Positions 7,597 to 16,900 of a DNA stretch of 64,000 bases are shown piece after piece. The notes beneath the pieces are model-generated. The model worked only from the letters and a program-made list of their open reading frames with translations. It did not search any database and was not told the origin of the DNA. The stretch comes from Pseudoalteromonas espejiana DSM 9414 (lineage in GTDB: Bacteria; Pseudomonadota; Gammaproteobacteria; Enterobacterales; Alteromonadaceae): the NCBI RefSeq assembly GCF_002221525.1, contig NZ_CP011028.1:1685001-1749000 (forward strand). Direction: 5' to 3'. A program made the translations under genes and the position numbers. Position 1 is the first letter of the stretch. Every line of letters starts with the position of its first letter.

Positions 7597-8736
7597 ATGG
7601 CAAAGACTAATTTCTCAGCGTTAGACGACGACGCTAAAAAAGTATGGTCACGTGATACGTGGCACCAAGCACGCGAAAAAATGTTCGTGTCAAAGTTCAT
7701 GGGCTCAGGCCAGAACGCAATGATCCAACGCATTACCGAGCTAACTAAGTCAGAGCGCGGTACAGAAGCGATTGTGACATTAGTACCTGATATGCACGGT
7801 GACGGTATCGTTGGTGACAACGAATTAACTGGCAACGAGGCAACGCTAACAGCTCACCAAGATAAGGTTGAGGTTGACCAACTTCGTAACGCGGTTAAAA
7901 ACACTGGTAAATTAAACGACCAAAAAACAGTTGTTAACTTCCGCGAACAAGCTCGTGACCAGCTAGCTTACTGGCTATCAGACCGTATGGACCAAATGAC
8001 GTTCCTACAATTAGCTGGCCTAGATTTCGCGCAAACTAACGATGGTCGAGTACGTCCTGGTCAGGGTGCGAATGACGACAACCTTTCAGACTTAGCGTTC
8101 AACACTGCGGGCGGTCTAGCACCGACTTCTGAGCGTCACTTAATGTGTCTTAAAGGCGGTCAAGTTGTTGATGCTGATACGACTGCGATCACCGCTGACG
8201 ACAAGCTGGGCTACGACCACATTGTGCGCCTGCAAGCAATTGCTAAGACTCGCTATATTCGTGGTATCCGTGGTAACGGCGGTTCAGAAGTGTACCACCT
8301 GTTCCTACACCCAATGGCGTTAGCAACGTTGAAGCTAGACCCAGACTTCAAAGAGAACGCGCGCCATGCTGGTGTTCGTGGTGATAGCAACACGCTATTT
8401 GCTGGCGGTGAGTCATACATTGTTGATGGCCTACACATTCACGAGTTCCGCCATGTACCAACTACTTTAGGCGCAGATAGCGGCTCTAAATGGGGCGCTG
8501 ACGGCAGCGTAGATGGTTGTATGGGTCTGTTATGTGGTGCGCAAGCATTAGGCTTCATTGACCTAGACACAGCGTCTTGGGATGAGCGCGATCACTTTGA
8601 CTACGGTAACAACTACGGTATTGCTTACGGCAAAATCTTCGGTATGAAGAAAATGCAGTTTAAGGACGCTAAGAAGTCTTTAGACCGCAACGTTAAGCAA
8701 GACTACGGTGTTTTACGTATCGACTTCGCTATCTAA
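7597..8736 (+). CDS. Major capsid protein, N4-gp56 family
   Basis: A 379-aa protein that should form the capsid shell. The N-terminal stretch (LDDDAKKVWSRDTW, then KFMGSGQNAMIQ and the TELTKSERGTEA segment) and the overall length match the N4 gp56-type capsid family (formerly DUF4043). The ATG at 7597 has a GAAGGG site 10 bases upstream. It is a single-gene block: a structured leader precedes it and a hairpin at 8745 follows, consistent with high independent expression of the most abundant virion protein. The codon pattern is even and typical of the phage. Confidence 0.93.
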   Translation: MAKTNFSALDDDAKKVWSRDTWHQAREKMFVSKFMGSGQNAMIQRITELTKSERGTEAIVTLVPDMHGDGIVGDNELTGNEATLTAHQDKVEVDQLRNAVKNTGKLNDQKTVVNFREQARDQLAYWLSDRMDQMTFLQLAGLDFAQTNDGRVRPGQGANDDNLSDLAFNTAGGLAPTSERHLMCLKGGQVVDADTTAITADDKLGYDHIVRLQAIAKTRYIRGIRGNGGSEVYHLFLHPMALATLKLDPDFKENARHAGVRGDSNTLFAGGESYIVDGLHIHEFRHVPTTLGADSGSKWGADGSVDGCMGLLCGAQALGFIDLDTASWDERDHFDYGNNYGIAYGKIFGMKKMQFKDAKKSLDRNVKQDYGVLRIDFAI

Positions 8737-8744
8737 GTTAGGCC

Positions 8745-8771
8745 AAGGGAGTGAGTCGACCACTCCCTTTC
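8745..8771 (+). terminator. Hairpin after the major capsid gene
   Basis: The perfect 9-bp stem AAGGGAGTG/CACTCCCTT has a 7-base loop and only three following T bases. This suggests partial termination, reducing but not abolishing expression of the connector genes downstream. Confidence 0.65.
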
Positions 8772-8790
8772 AAATGCAAGAGATTTATAA

Positions 8791-9138
8791 ATGAAAGTTA
8801 GAAATTTTACACGCCAAACAATCCGAGTGACAGCACCAATCGGTGGTCATGTATTACTTGTTCGTTCAGGTGAAACTCGTGATGTTCCAGCGCATCTTGA
8901 AGATGCAGCTATCCGTTCTGGCCTAGTTCCATTAGAAGATATTGAGCTGCAATCGGAGCGCGAGGCAGCGATTCTAGCGGAAGAAAAAGCTAAAGCTGAG
9001 GCACAAGCCAAAGAAGAGGCGAAAGCTGCTGAGGAGCAAGCTGCGGCGCTAGAAGAAGCGGCTCGTAAGGCGAAAGCTAGTGAAGCTGCGAAGAAGGCAG
9101 CTGCAACACGCGCAGCGAATAAAGCGGCTGGTAAGTAA
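8791..9138 (+). CDS. Hypothetical head-associated protein with Ala/Lys/Glu-rich tail
   Basis: A 115-aa protein. Residues about 1-55 form a small beta-rich module (RQTIRVTAPIGGHVLLV, then GETRDVPAHLE). The rest is a highly charged Ala-rich helix ending in Lys-rich repeats like AAKKAAATRAANKAAGK. The gene sits between capsid and connector, where N4-gp56-type phages often carry a small structural gene, so a capsid-associated or DNA-contacting role is possible. No recognised family. Confidence 0.7.
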   Translation: MKVRNFTRQTIRVTAPIGGHVLLVRSGETRDVPAHLEDAAIRSGLVPLEDIELQSEREAAILAEEKAKAEAQAKEEAKAAEEQAAALEEAARKAKASEAAKKAAATRAANKAAGK

Positions 9139-9153
9139 TAGAGGCATATTGTC

Positions 9154-9816
9154 ATGTTAACCGTAGGAACAATACTAACAAATCGCGTCCGTGTCCTTCT
9201 ACGAGACATTGACGAAGGCGGCGTACAGTGGCGTGACCCAGAGTTGATCCAATGGTTCAACGAGGCATGTGCTGAGGTCGCAAGAGTTCGCCCAGAGGCG
9301 TGTAGCACTACAGGCCCATTCCAACTACAGGCTGGCTCAAAGCAGAGTGTGGCAACGCTAGGTGCGTCACGTGTGCTTGAGGTTATCTGTAACATGAAAG
9401 ATGGTGCGGAAGGTCGCGCTGTTCGTCACGTTGAGCGCTCTACGCTAGATAACGAAGACCCTAATTGGATGGCGGGGAGCAAGACTGACACCGTATTTCG
9501 CTACAGTGTGAGCTTGACTGACCCACGTTCGTTCTACGTTTACCCCCCGGCTGACGGCACAGGTAGCTTGTTGATGGTTACAGGTACTACGCCAGATGAG
9601 GTTGAGTCACTAACCGACGCGTTTCCGCTACCGTCGATGTATGCGGCTTGTGTGGCTAACTACATTCTGCACCGTGCGTTCGCTAAGTTCACTGAGTCGG
9701 AGTCTATGCAGGCTCGGGCACAAAACTACTACAACGTATTTATGGCGCAGATTGGTGATACTCAAGCAAGCATGGAGAGCGACAACGCCAAGACCCGTGA
9801 CCCAATAGGGGCGTAG
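9154..9816 (+). CDS. Head-tail adaptor (DUF6682-like)
   Basis: A 220-aa protein likely to sit below the portal as the connector ring. The start (LTNRVRVLLRDIDEGG, then WRDPELIQWFNEACAEV) and the mid-section (DPRSFYVYPPADG) are the pattern of podoviral adaptor proteins equivalent to T7 gp11 or P22 gp4. It follows capsid and precedes further connector and ejection genes. An AGAGG site precedes the ATG. Functional assignment rests on pattern and gene order. Confidence 0.75.
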   Translation: MLTVGTILTNRVRVLLRDIDEGGVQWRDPELIQWFNEACAEVARVRPEACSTTGPFQLQAGSKQSVATLGASRVLEVICNMKDGAEGRAVRHVERSTLDNEDPNWMAGSKTDTVFRYSVSLTDPRSFYVYPPADGTGSLLMVTGTTPDEVESLTDAFPLPSMYAACVANYILHRAFAKFTESESMQARAQNYYNVFMAQIGDTQASMESDNAKTRDPIGA

Positions 9817-9817
9817 C

Positions 9818-10432
9818 ATGGCGAACGTTCAAGAATGGGTTGATAGCATCAGAATGGACGTGCCTGAGCCACTAGATACAACGGTGGCTCGCCAAGTTAG
9901 GTACGCTATTCAAGAGTTTTTCAGGGCATCCGAGGCATGGCTACACACGGAGCGCATCGAGCTTGTAGAGGACAATGCGCCACTTGAGAACATGCCTGAT
10001 AAAACGTATGTCGCTGCTACCAAGTATGCCTACTTCGAGCCAGAGGACAGAGATGGGCGTTACAAGCTTGTGAGTGAGCTACCCCATCGGTTAACACCCG
10101 CAACACGCGTAGGGTGCTTTGCGCACAGTGGCAATAGAATCCTTTTAGACGCTTTTGAGAAGGGTACGCTTGAGGTGTCGGTTGTTGTGCAGCCCAACCG
10201 TAATATCGAGAGCGTACCTGACTCGCTAGGTGATAAGTGGTTCGACGTTATCCGACGTGGCGCTGTTGCTCGTCTGCTGTCTATGCCTGAAAAGGAGTGG
10301 TCAAACCCACGTGCTGCGGCCACCTATGAAGCGCACTTCCGCGAAGGTATCGCAAAAGCCAAGCGTGAGGCGCGAGACGACCGCAGTAGGCCAAAGCGTT
10401 CTGTTAGGTTCAATAAGGGTTTCGCATGGTAA
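9818..10432 (+). CDS. Connector/tail structural protein
   Basis: A 204-aa protein beginning one base after the preceding stop. The N-terminus (VQEWVDSIRMDVPEP, then VARQVRYAIQEFF) is helical like podoviral connector components and a beta-rich middle follows. The C-terminus is strongly basic (KAKREARDDRSRPKR), suited to contact with DNA or the portal. It is common in podoviral clusters directly after the adaptor. Its exact place in the virion cannot be told from sequence. Confidence 0.65.
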   Translation: MANVQEWVDSIRMDVPEPLDTTVARQVRYAIQEFFRASEAWLHTERIELVEDNAPLENMPDKTYVAATKYAYFEPEDRDGRYKLVSELPHRLTPATRVGCFAHSGNRILLDAFEKGTLEVSVVVQPNRNIESVPDSLGDKWFDVIRRGAVARLLSMPEKEWSNPRAAATYEAHFREGIAKAKREARDDRSRPKRSVRFNKGFAW

Positions 10433-10815
10433 CTGACCCATTTGCAGTAGATGATATTGAAATGGTGTTCCCTGTGATAGAGCCGTATATCGAACGGCTC
10501 TATCGTTGTTTTGGTGGATACCCTGTGGAGGAGGTTAAACGCCTTCTGACTGTTCGAGCTGCAACGCTTCATCTAGTCGGTGATAACGCGTTTTTTATAG
10601 CGCAGTGGATTGACGACAAGGCGCATGTATTGTGTGCCGCAGCAATGAACGGCCACGCGGGTAATTGGCCTGAAATAATGGCAAGTGTGTCCGACTACCT
10701 TAGCAAGCTGGGGTGTAAGAAGTTCACATTTACAAGCCCACGTAAAGGGTGGTCGAAGGTAGCGGAACAGGTTGGTTTTAGTGTTGAATCTGTAACGTAT
10801 GTGAAGGAGCTTTAA
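10426..10815 (+). CDS. GNAT-like internal virion protein (T7 gp13-like position)
   Basis: A 129-aa protein overlapping the previous gene by 7 bases and the next by 1. The C-terminal half has the acetyltransferase-fold signature of strand, then RKGWSKVAEQVGF, then a closing strand. The acetyl-CoA loop is not clearly conserved, so catalytic activity is doubtful. T7-type phages carry a comparable small GNAT-like gene (internal virion protein A) at the head of the ejection cluster, and that order is kept here. It is probably a virion assembly factor rather than an enzyme. Confidence 0.65.
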   Translation: MVTDPFAVDDIEMVFPVIEPYIERLYRCFGGYPVEEVKRLLTVRAATLHLVGDNAFFIAQWIDDKAHVLCAAAMNGHAGNWPEIMASVSDYLSKLGCKKFTFTSPRKGWSKVAEQVGFSVESVTYVKEL

Positions 10816-11378
10816 TGTCTAGTCCTGACAAACCTAAAACATCTGAAGGTGAAAAACTACAGGTCGAGCTTGCGTCAAAAATGTTTGATGAAGGCTCAAA
10901 AGTAAAAGAGGCAACGCGTGACTCGTTCATGGCCTCAAATAGACGCGACAATCGTTCACAGCTTATGGCTCGTGTTGGTGCGGATTCCGCGAAAGTGAGT
11001 AAAGAGCGATTGCAAGAGTCCCGTCGACAAGGATCATACAAGACCGTAGACGGCGGAGTCGATGTTAAATCGGCTGGTATTGCGGCAACGGGCAAAGGTG
11101 GCCGTTCGTACTATACAGAGGGCGATATTGTTCGTCGTGATACGTCAAGCACAGAACGTGTGGCTCGTAGCATGGGTGCAGAAGGCCAACAACGTTCAAT
11201 GAGCGACTTTGTTGAAGACAACAAGAAAAAACAGGCGGTCTTTGATTTAATTGGCGCGGGTGTGAACGCATACGAGTATAGCAAAGATTCAGGCAAGAGT
11301 GGTAAAGGTGACACAGGTAAAACGTCTGGAAATGATGCCAACGCAAGTGTCGCGGATATTTTAGGAGCGCTTAACTAA
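10815..11378 (+). CDS. Hypothetical virion protein in ejection cluster
   Basis: A 187-aa hydrophilic protein with a charged, probably disordered N-terminal half and a Gly/Ser/Lys-rich linker (residues about 155-175) before a short C-terminal helix. It is coupled at both ends by single-base overlaps (TAATG). The position between the GNAT-like gene and the glycine-zipper gene suggests an ejected or core-associated protein. No family recognised. Confidence 0.65.
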   Translation: MSSPDKPKTSEGEKLQVELASKMFDEGSKVKEATRDSFMASNRRDNRSQLMARVGADSAKVSKERLQESRRQGSYKTVDGGVDVKSAGIAATGKGGRSYYTEGDIVRRDTSSTERVARSMGAEGQQRSMSDFVEDNKKKQAVFDLIGAGVNAYEYSKDSGKSGKGDTGKTSGNDANASVADILGALN

Positions 11379-12085
11379 TGGCTACAGCTACCAGCGAAAC
11401 TAGCACAAACGATACCCAGTATTCTAAGTTTCCTTGGAATGCGAACAGTATGGGCAGCATATTTCAGTCGTCTACTGCTTCGGTGGTCAATAACATGATC
11501 AACAAGGCAAAAACGACGGTTGCTTCGGAGCTTGATTATGAGGCAGAGCTTGAGCGCATGTACCAAAACCAAATCACTGACTACGAGCAGAACACTCTCC
11601 CGATTATTAATGACTTGCTGGACGAGGCTGAAAGTACGTCGATTGTTGATAGGTCTAGGCAGTTAAGCGCTGGCCTTAATGCTAAAACGTCTGAGGTGGC
11701 TAGCCGCCAACTAGGGTACAGCATGGGTGGACAGTTGGCCTCGCAGCAGAACGCGTTAGCACGTAGCCAAAACAGAACGGTAGCGGCCTCTCGCTCAGCT
11801 ACTATGACTCAGGCTTACGAAGATCAACGTGTTAAACAACAAGCGGCACGTACGCAGCTTATGTCTATTAGTGAACAGTTACAGTCATCGGGTACAGCTT
11901 CAATGTCGCAGGCGTACCAAGCTAAAGAGCAGCGCGACGCGGCTTACAAGGCAGCTAAAGGCGGCTTTATGTCACAAGTTGGTGCAGTGGCCGGTGGTGT
12001 TATCGGTGGTGTGTTTGGTGGCCCAATGGGGGCGGCAGCTGGTGCGTCAATCGGTGGCGCGGCAGGCGGAATGATAGGGGGTTAA
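11378..12085 (+). CDS. Internal virion protein with C-terminal glycine zipper (T7 gp14-like)
   Basis: A 235-aa protein. Long Gln/Ala-rich helices fill residues about 40-195, and the last 35 residues are a glycine zipper (AGGVIGGVFGGPMGAAAG and onward) of the kind that inserts in membranes. In T7-type phages the second ejection protein, gp14, has the same helix-plus-membrane layout and forms the outer-membrane pore. Gene order here (GNAT-like, zipper, mid-size, giant) parallels T7 13-14-15-16. Function is by analogy. Confidence 0.72.
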   Translation: MATATSETSTNDTQYSKFPWNANSMGSIFQSSTASVVNNMINKAKTTVASELDYEAELERMYQNQITDYEQNTLPIINDLLDEAESTSIVDRSRQLSAGLNAKTSEVASRQLGYSMGGQLASQQNALARSQNRTVAASRSATMTQAYEDQRVKQQAARTQLMSISEQLQSSGTASMSQAYQAKEQRDAAYKAAKGGFMSQVGAVAGGVIGGVFGGPMGAAAGASIGGAAGGMIGG

Positions 12086-12086
12086 T

Positions 12087-13880
12087 ATGGCAGGTTATGG
12101 AATGCGTGACGGCTCGGCCATTATCAATGCGATAGGCCAGTACGCACAATATGCGGAGCGACGCGAGGAACGAGAGTACCAACGTGATCGGCAAGAGCGC
12201 CTAGACGCGGAGAACATGCGTCGCCAGCGTTTGGCAGATGAGCGCAGTAGTGCTCTGTTTGAGCGCCAGATGAGCGAGTACGACTATAAAGATGCTGAGC
12301 GCCAAAGAATTGCGGGTGAGCGCCAGCGTTTACAGGACGCGCGACAGGGCTATGTTGATGATGTTGTATCTTCGGTCGACGAGCAGGAGCAGGCTGAGCT
12401 AAGCAGGTTCAATCGAGCGCTAACGCGTGATGGCGGCAATGTTGAAATCGCTAGTAATGGTGACGGCACTGTGTCATTTGCTGTACTCAAGTCTGACGGC
12501 CAACGAGCGCCATTGACTGTGAACCCGAATGACAATTCGAGTACGCCCCTTCGTGCAAAAGAAGAGGACTTAGAACGCCTACAGGCTCATGCAGCGAACA
12601 GTATTCGTGTAGCGGAGCAAAACGGTGTAGACCCTGAACATCATGCAGCGTATGTACGTGCGGGTTTTACAGCTGATGAGAACGGTATCGTGCGCGAGGC
12701 TTCACGCAATGAGTTCATGGATAACCTCAAAAAGCAGGGCTTATTAGACGCTATGCGAGGCAAACAGGTTTCGCCAGATAGTGATGTACCTACGCAAGAG
12801 AACCTTGACCGTTCAGCTGCGGGGCAAGAGGCCGCTAGTGAGTCTAAGCGAGAGGGCGCTCGTCGTTTAGCGGGTGTTAGTGGCCGTGTCGCTGCATTGG
12901 AAAAGGCTTTCGGTAAAAAGGCGCATGGCGAGTCTGCTAGAGCATCGTTCAAGGATGATGTTGCAACGGTTACACCAAGCAACAAGGTAAGCACGCCAGA
13001 GGGCGCTGAGGACTTAGCCAAGACTAAGGCTGCGATTGATCAATCAGGTGAAGAACCGCCGAAGGTGAATCGCGCCCTAGAGCCAATAGCACAGGTTGAG
13101 GACGTTGAGCAAAAGTTGCAGGCCATTAAGGACAAGTACGCGGCTAAACGCAAGCGTGCCGCTGTTGTTGGTGAGCTTTACTTGACGGGCAATATCAACG
13201 AAAAGCAAATGCGTAACTACATGGATACAGGCGATATGCGTTTTAGTACGCATGATATTGAAAAGCATAGAGCTGATATTTATGAGGCGCAGGCGGGTGC
13301 TAAGGCCAAGGTGATTAAAGCGCGTAAAGAGCTACTTAACGCTCAAGTTGCAGCGGCTAAAGCCACGACTACTAATGTTGAGTCACAGGCAAAAGCGCTT
13401 AAAGACGCACGTAAGTACCTTGGTGATGTGGGTGCATCTGTGGCTGGCTATATTGGTAGCATGAAAGGCTACAAGTCTGATCAAATCAAAGGGCTTGAGG
13501 CACAAATTAATATCCTTGCCGACCGCTTTATGGCTAATGGCCGCTACAGTGTTGAGGCTATGAGTACGCCAGAATTTGCTGCAATGTGGTCGCATGGTAT
13601 CGAGTCTTACCTTCGTGCCGAGCCTAACGCTGACTTAACGGTGATGAGTGTTACGCCTTACATCACGGCGGTTGAGGCTAAGTATAAGCCAGAAACGGCT
13701 AATACGATCAAAGCTGTTAGCACGTACTCAGGCCGTGGGATTAGTGAGGTGAGAGACGCGTACAACAGCAAATACAATGAAAATCGTATGGAGTACGAGA
13801 GTAAAGGTGGTGAGTGGAATGCTGAAACTCAGCGCGATTTCGACGAGCTGTTCAAGGAAGAGTATCTTTATAAAAAGTAG
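12087..13880 (+). CDS. Internal virion/ejection protein (T7 gp15-like)
   Basis: A 597-aa, very hydrophilic protein. Its N-terminal 110 residues are an Arg/Glu/Gln-rich helix (around REEREYQRDRQERL), followed by a predicted domain and a long charged helical middle. There are no membrane segments. It begins one base after the gp14-like gene and is followed by a promoter-terminator overlap. By order and size it corresponds to the second-largest ejection protein of T7-like ejectosomes, which forms the periplasmic tube. No catalytic motif seen. Confidence 0.7.
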   Translation: MAGYGMRDGSAIINAIGQYAQYAERREEREYQRDRQERLDAENMRRQRLADERSSALFERQMSEYDYKDAERQRIAGERQRLQDARQGYVDDVVSSVDEQEQAELSRFNRALTRDGGNVEIASNGDGTVSFAVLKSDGQRAPLTVNPNDNSSTPLRAKEEDLERLQAHAANSIRVAEQNGVDPEHHAAYVRAGFTADENGIVREASRNEFMDNLKKQGLLDAMRGKQVSPDSDVPTQENLDRSAAGQEAASESKREGARRLAGVSGRVAALEKAFGKKAHGESARASFKDDVATVTPSNKVSTPEGAEDLAKTKAAIDQSGEEPPKVNRALEPIAQVEDVEQKLQAIKDKYAAKRKRAAVVGELYLTGNINEKQMRNYMDTGDMRFSTHDIEKHRADIYEAQAGAKAKVIKARKELLNAQVAAAKATTTNVESQAKALKDARKYLGDVGASVAGYIGSMKGYKSDQIKGLEAQINILADRFMANGRYSVEAMSTPEFAAMWSHGIESYLRAEPNADLTVMSVTPYITAVEAKYKPETANTIKAVSTYSGRGISEVRDAYNSKYNENRMEYESKGGEWNAETQRDFDELFKEEYLYKK

Positions 13881-13919
13881 TAACACTACTAAAAAATATA
13901 ACAGTATTAATGTTAAAAT
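13879..13919 (+). promoter_or_regulatory. Phage late promoter/operator box, copy 4 (double)
   Basis: AACAGTATTAATGTTAAAAT at 13900-13919 matches the element, with an extended -10 (TG, T, TAAAAT 13914-13919). A related box, AGTAACACT, lies exactly 24 bp upstream (13879-13887). The predicted start, near 13926, lies inside the left arm of the terminator at 13917-13951. Confidence 0.6.
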
Positions 13920-13951
13920 CCCTAGCACTAAAGAGTGTTAGGGATTTTTTT
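13917..13951 (+). terminator. Terminator overlapping promoter copy 4
   Basis: The 13-bp stem AATCCCTAGCACT/AGTGTTAGGGATT has one G-U pair, an AAAG loop and a run of seven T bases. It would stop transcripts from the upstream ejection genes. A transcript starting at the overlapping promoter lacks most of the left arm and should pass. It also rules out any start codon upstream of 13958 for the giant gene. Confidence 0.85.
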
Positions 13952-13957
13952 ATAAGT

Positions 13958-16900
13958 ATGAGTAATTTCCTAGATGAGTTAATCCGAAGGGGCGAGGGCA
14001 GAGGTGACTTTGCCAAGAACAAACCAGAGGGTGCGATTGATGATGTTGAGCTGCGGGATGGCGACAGTGGTGGTATTGGGGAGCAAAAAGACGCGCGTTT
14101 TGAGGGCTTCAATACCGTTGAAAAACCGCATGATTGGCGTAGCGACAAGCACCCGAACGCAGATGACGCTCAGGCCGTAACGCAGGGCCTGCTTGATGAA
14201 GGTGGCTACGTTGTAAGTGGTGATGAACGAGGCAACTATGGCCGCTCATTGTCGCGTGTTTATGATAAAAATGGCAACGACATTGCGGGTCGCATGGTGG
14301 AATCAGGTGCAGCAGCGCCAGACAGAAGTGTTGACGGTACGCAGGCTGAAATGCTTGGTATCGCACGTCGAGCGCTAGGTTTTGCCCCGTCAAGCGACGA
14401 GAAGATGAATGAAGTAGGCCAGAAGATTCGTGAGAGCAACGATGAGTTCAAGCCGTGGGAAAACGCTATTCTTGAGTCAAAGGTGTATGACCGTCGCTCA
14501 ACGTTCGAACGCGCATTCGAGCGTGGTACTGACGAGACTAAGGCTTCACTAGGCGGTGCGCTTAACTACATTGGTGAAATGGTAGGTAACGACGAATGGG
14601 TCGAGGAAGGCCGACAAATTGCTCGCAGGCATGGTGTAGATGCGGCCTTGAACAAGCGTAAGTTCGAGAATGTTGACCAAGTTGAGGGCTTTAGTGACGC
14701 TTTAGACTATGTGGTCGAAACTCTTGGCGAAGCCGCCCCTGGTCTTATAGTTGATGCGTTAGCTACTGCGGGTACTGTGGCAATCGGTGCTGCGACAGGT
14801 GGTTCAGGCGCGATTGCGGGTGCTGGCTTAATGGGGGCTATGAGAGCTACCGCTGGTCGGGCGCTTATGAAAGGGGCTAAGGCTGGCCTATATGCTGGTC
14901 CTGCGGTATCGGGATTCGTACAGGCTGCGGGTGCAATGGAAAACCGCTTAGATAGCACTGGCGAAGGTGAACATACAGCAGCTTCAACGTTGTCAGGTGT
15001 CACTGGCGCTGCGCTAAATGCACTGCCTTTTGTTGCTGTTTTTGGCAAATCGCTAAAAGCTAGTGGCCTATCTGATGAGGCGGTGAAACCAGTTCTGGAT
15101 GCCCTTGCTAAACCGTCTGTGGCTAAGCGCCTTAAAGACGTTCTAGGCACTACAGCAATCGGTGCTGCGGCTGAGGGTGTAACTGAAACAGCACAAGTGA
15201 TTACAGACGAAATCATTGCTACGGAAGTGGGTGATGATGAGTGGCGACTAGAAACGCGTGATGCTGTTGAAGCAGGTATCCGAGCTGTTATCGGCGGTGG
15301 TGCTATGGGTGGTATCGCGTCTACAGCGGGTAATACCGTTGGCTTTATGCGCGAGTACAACCAAGCACGTAAAGGTGCTGATGCCGAGGGTGAAACAGTA
15401 GATGCCGAGGGCTGGAGGGCTGACACAGTGGAAGAAGTTGAGGACGACGGCGTACCGTTCTCAGGCGATGATGCACTTGAGCAGAGTGTTGAACGAGCGG
15501 CTAAGAAACGCCCTAAAAGCAAGCCCAATGCGAAGGAAGGTGATGATGAGCCAAGCGTTGTAGGCCAAGGCCAATTTGATTCCCTCACCGCACGCGATGT
15601 ACCTAACCTAAGTAGCGACCGTTACGACGAATTGCGCGAAATACTTGAGCCGAAGGGCAAGCCATTATCGGAGGCTGAAATAGGTGCGCTTGTGGATAAT
15701 GGGACACTTACTGACGAAGAATTGGCGCGTTACGCAGCTGATAGTCACTATGGCGCAAGTACACCGCTAAGTGGCGGTTACGATAAAACGCGTGGTGATG
15801 AGGCGCTTGCTCGTGTGTTCAAGCAGGTTGTTCGCCTGTCTCGTGATGGCAAACTTAAGCTAACTGAGCAGGAACGTAACCGTTTAACCGAGGCTGAGGA
15901 AGAAAGCACAGACACCGCGTTAAGAGCGGCACTTGGCGCTATTAACCCAGAGTTCAACAACATTGTGTACCGCAATGCTAATCAGTTCGATGGTCGCGCT
16001 ATGTTCCGTGACTACGTCAAAATCAAACGCGACCGAGTTAAGAACCGTGAACGTATCAAAAAAGAGGCGCAAGTTGAGAAATCAATCGAGAACGCGCCGA
16101 CAGTTCAAATCCCAAAAGGTGAGGCACCAAAAGAAAAACCAAAAGGTGTCGTAAAAAGCGCACCAGATTGGATTAAAGAAGGCCGTAAGCCGAGTAAAGA
16201 GGAAGTCGATGAGGCTATGTCTATGCTCGATAATGCAAAGGACAAGCTCAAGGTTAGAATCAGAAGTGTCATAGAGGGCAAGGGCAAAAATACTCAGGCC
16301 GCGCGTGACATTTTCGCAGTCGAGGTGGCTAAGAACGCTAAGCAGTTAGCCGAGGTAGGCCAGCACTATGACTTTGAATCGACGGGCTCTATTGAGGCCG
16401 ACAAGCTCACGCTACTTAACAAGATTGTTGATAGCAGTATCGCGGGGACAAAACCCGATGTGGCTAAGCCTAAGAAAAAGGCGCAGAAGCCCACTACCAC
16501 TGAGGGTAAGGTTGAATACCTTAAGCAAGAGCTTGGCACACGTACAGCGAGTGACGGGGATATGGGCAAGCTGCTTGAATCACATGAGCAGTACGTTAAA
16601 TTCGTCAAAGATGGTGATGCGGTCGACCCAGCTAAATTGTCCGATACTGCGCTTAACACGCTAAAACAACGTGAGAAGTTCGCTGATAATGAAGCGATAA
16701 CTAAGCAGATTGACGAGCTACAGGCGCGTGTTGATAAGTTTGAGTTCATTCAATCATTCCGTAAAGCCGTTGACTCTATGTATGACGAGACCGCAGCAAC
16801 TAAGTCGCAGCGTGAGTTAGGCGAAAGAACAGACCAGCAAGTCGCCTACGCTGAGCGTGATGAAAATGGTGATGAGCGAAATGTCGGTGACGTTCAAGGT

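Noticed and set aside
13910..13957. Upstream extension of the giant ejection protein start
   Set aside because: This part of the frame is the promoter and terminator hairpin; ATG 13958 is the first sensible start.
14707..15588. 293-codon minus-strand frame inside the giant phage gene
   Set aside because: No ribosome site, low-complexity Ala/Ser/Pro product, and it mirrors the codon pattern of the plus-strand gene.
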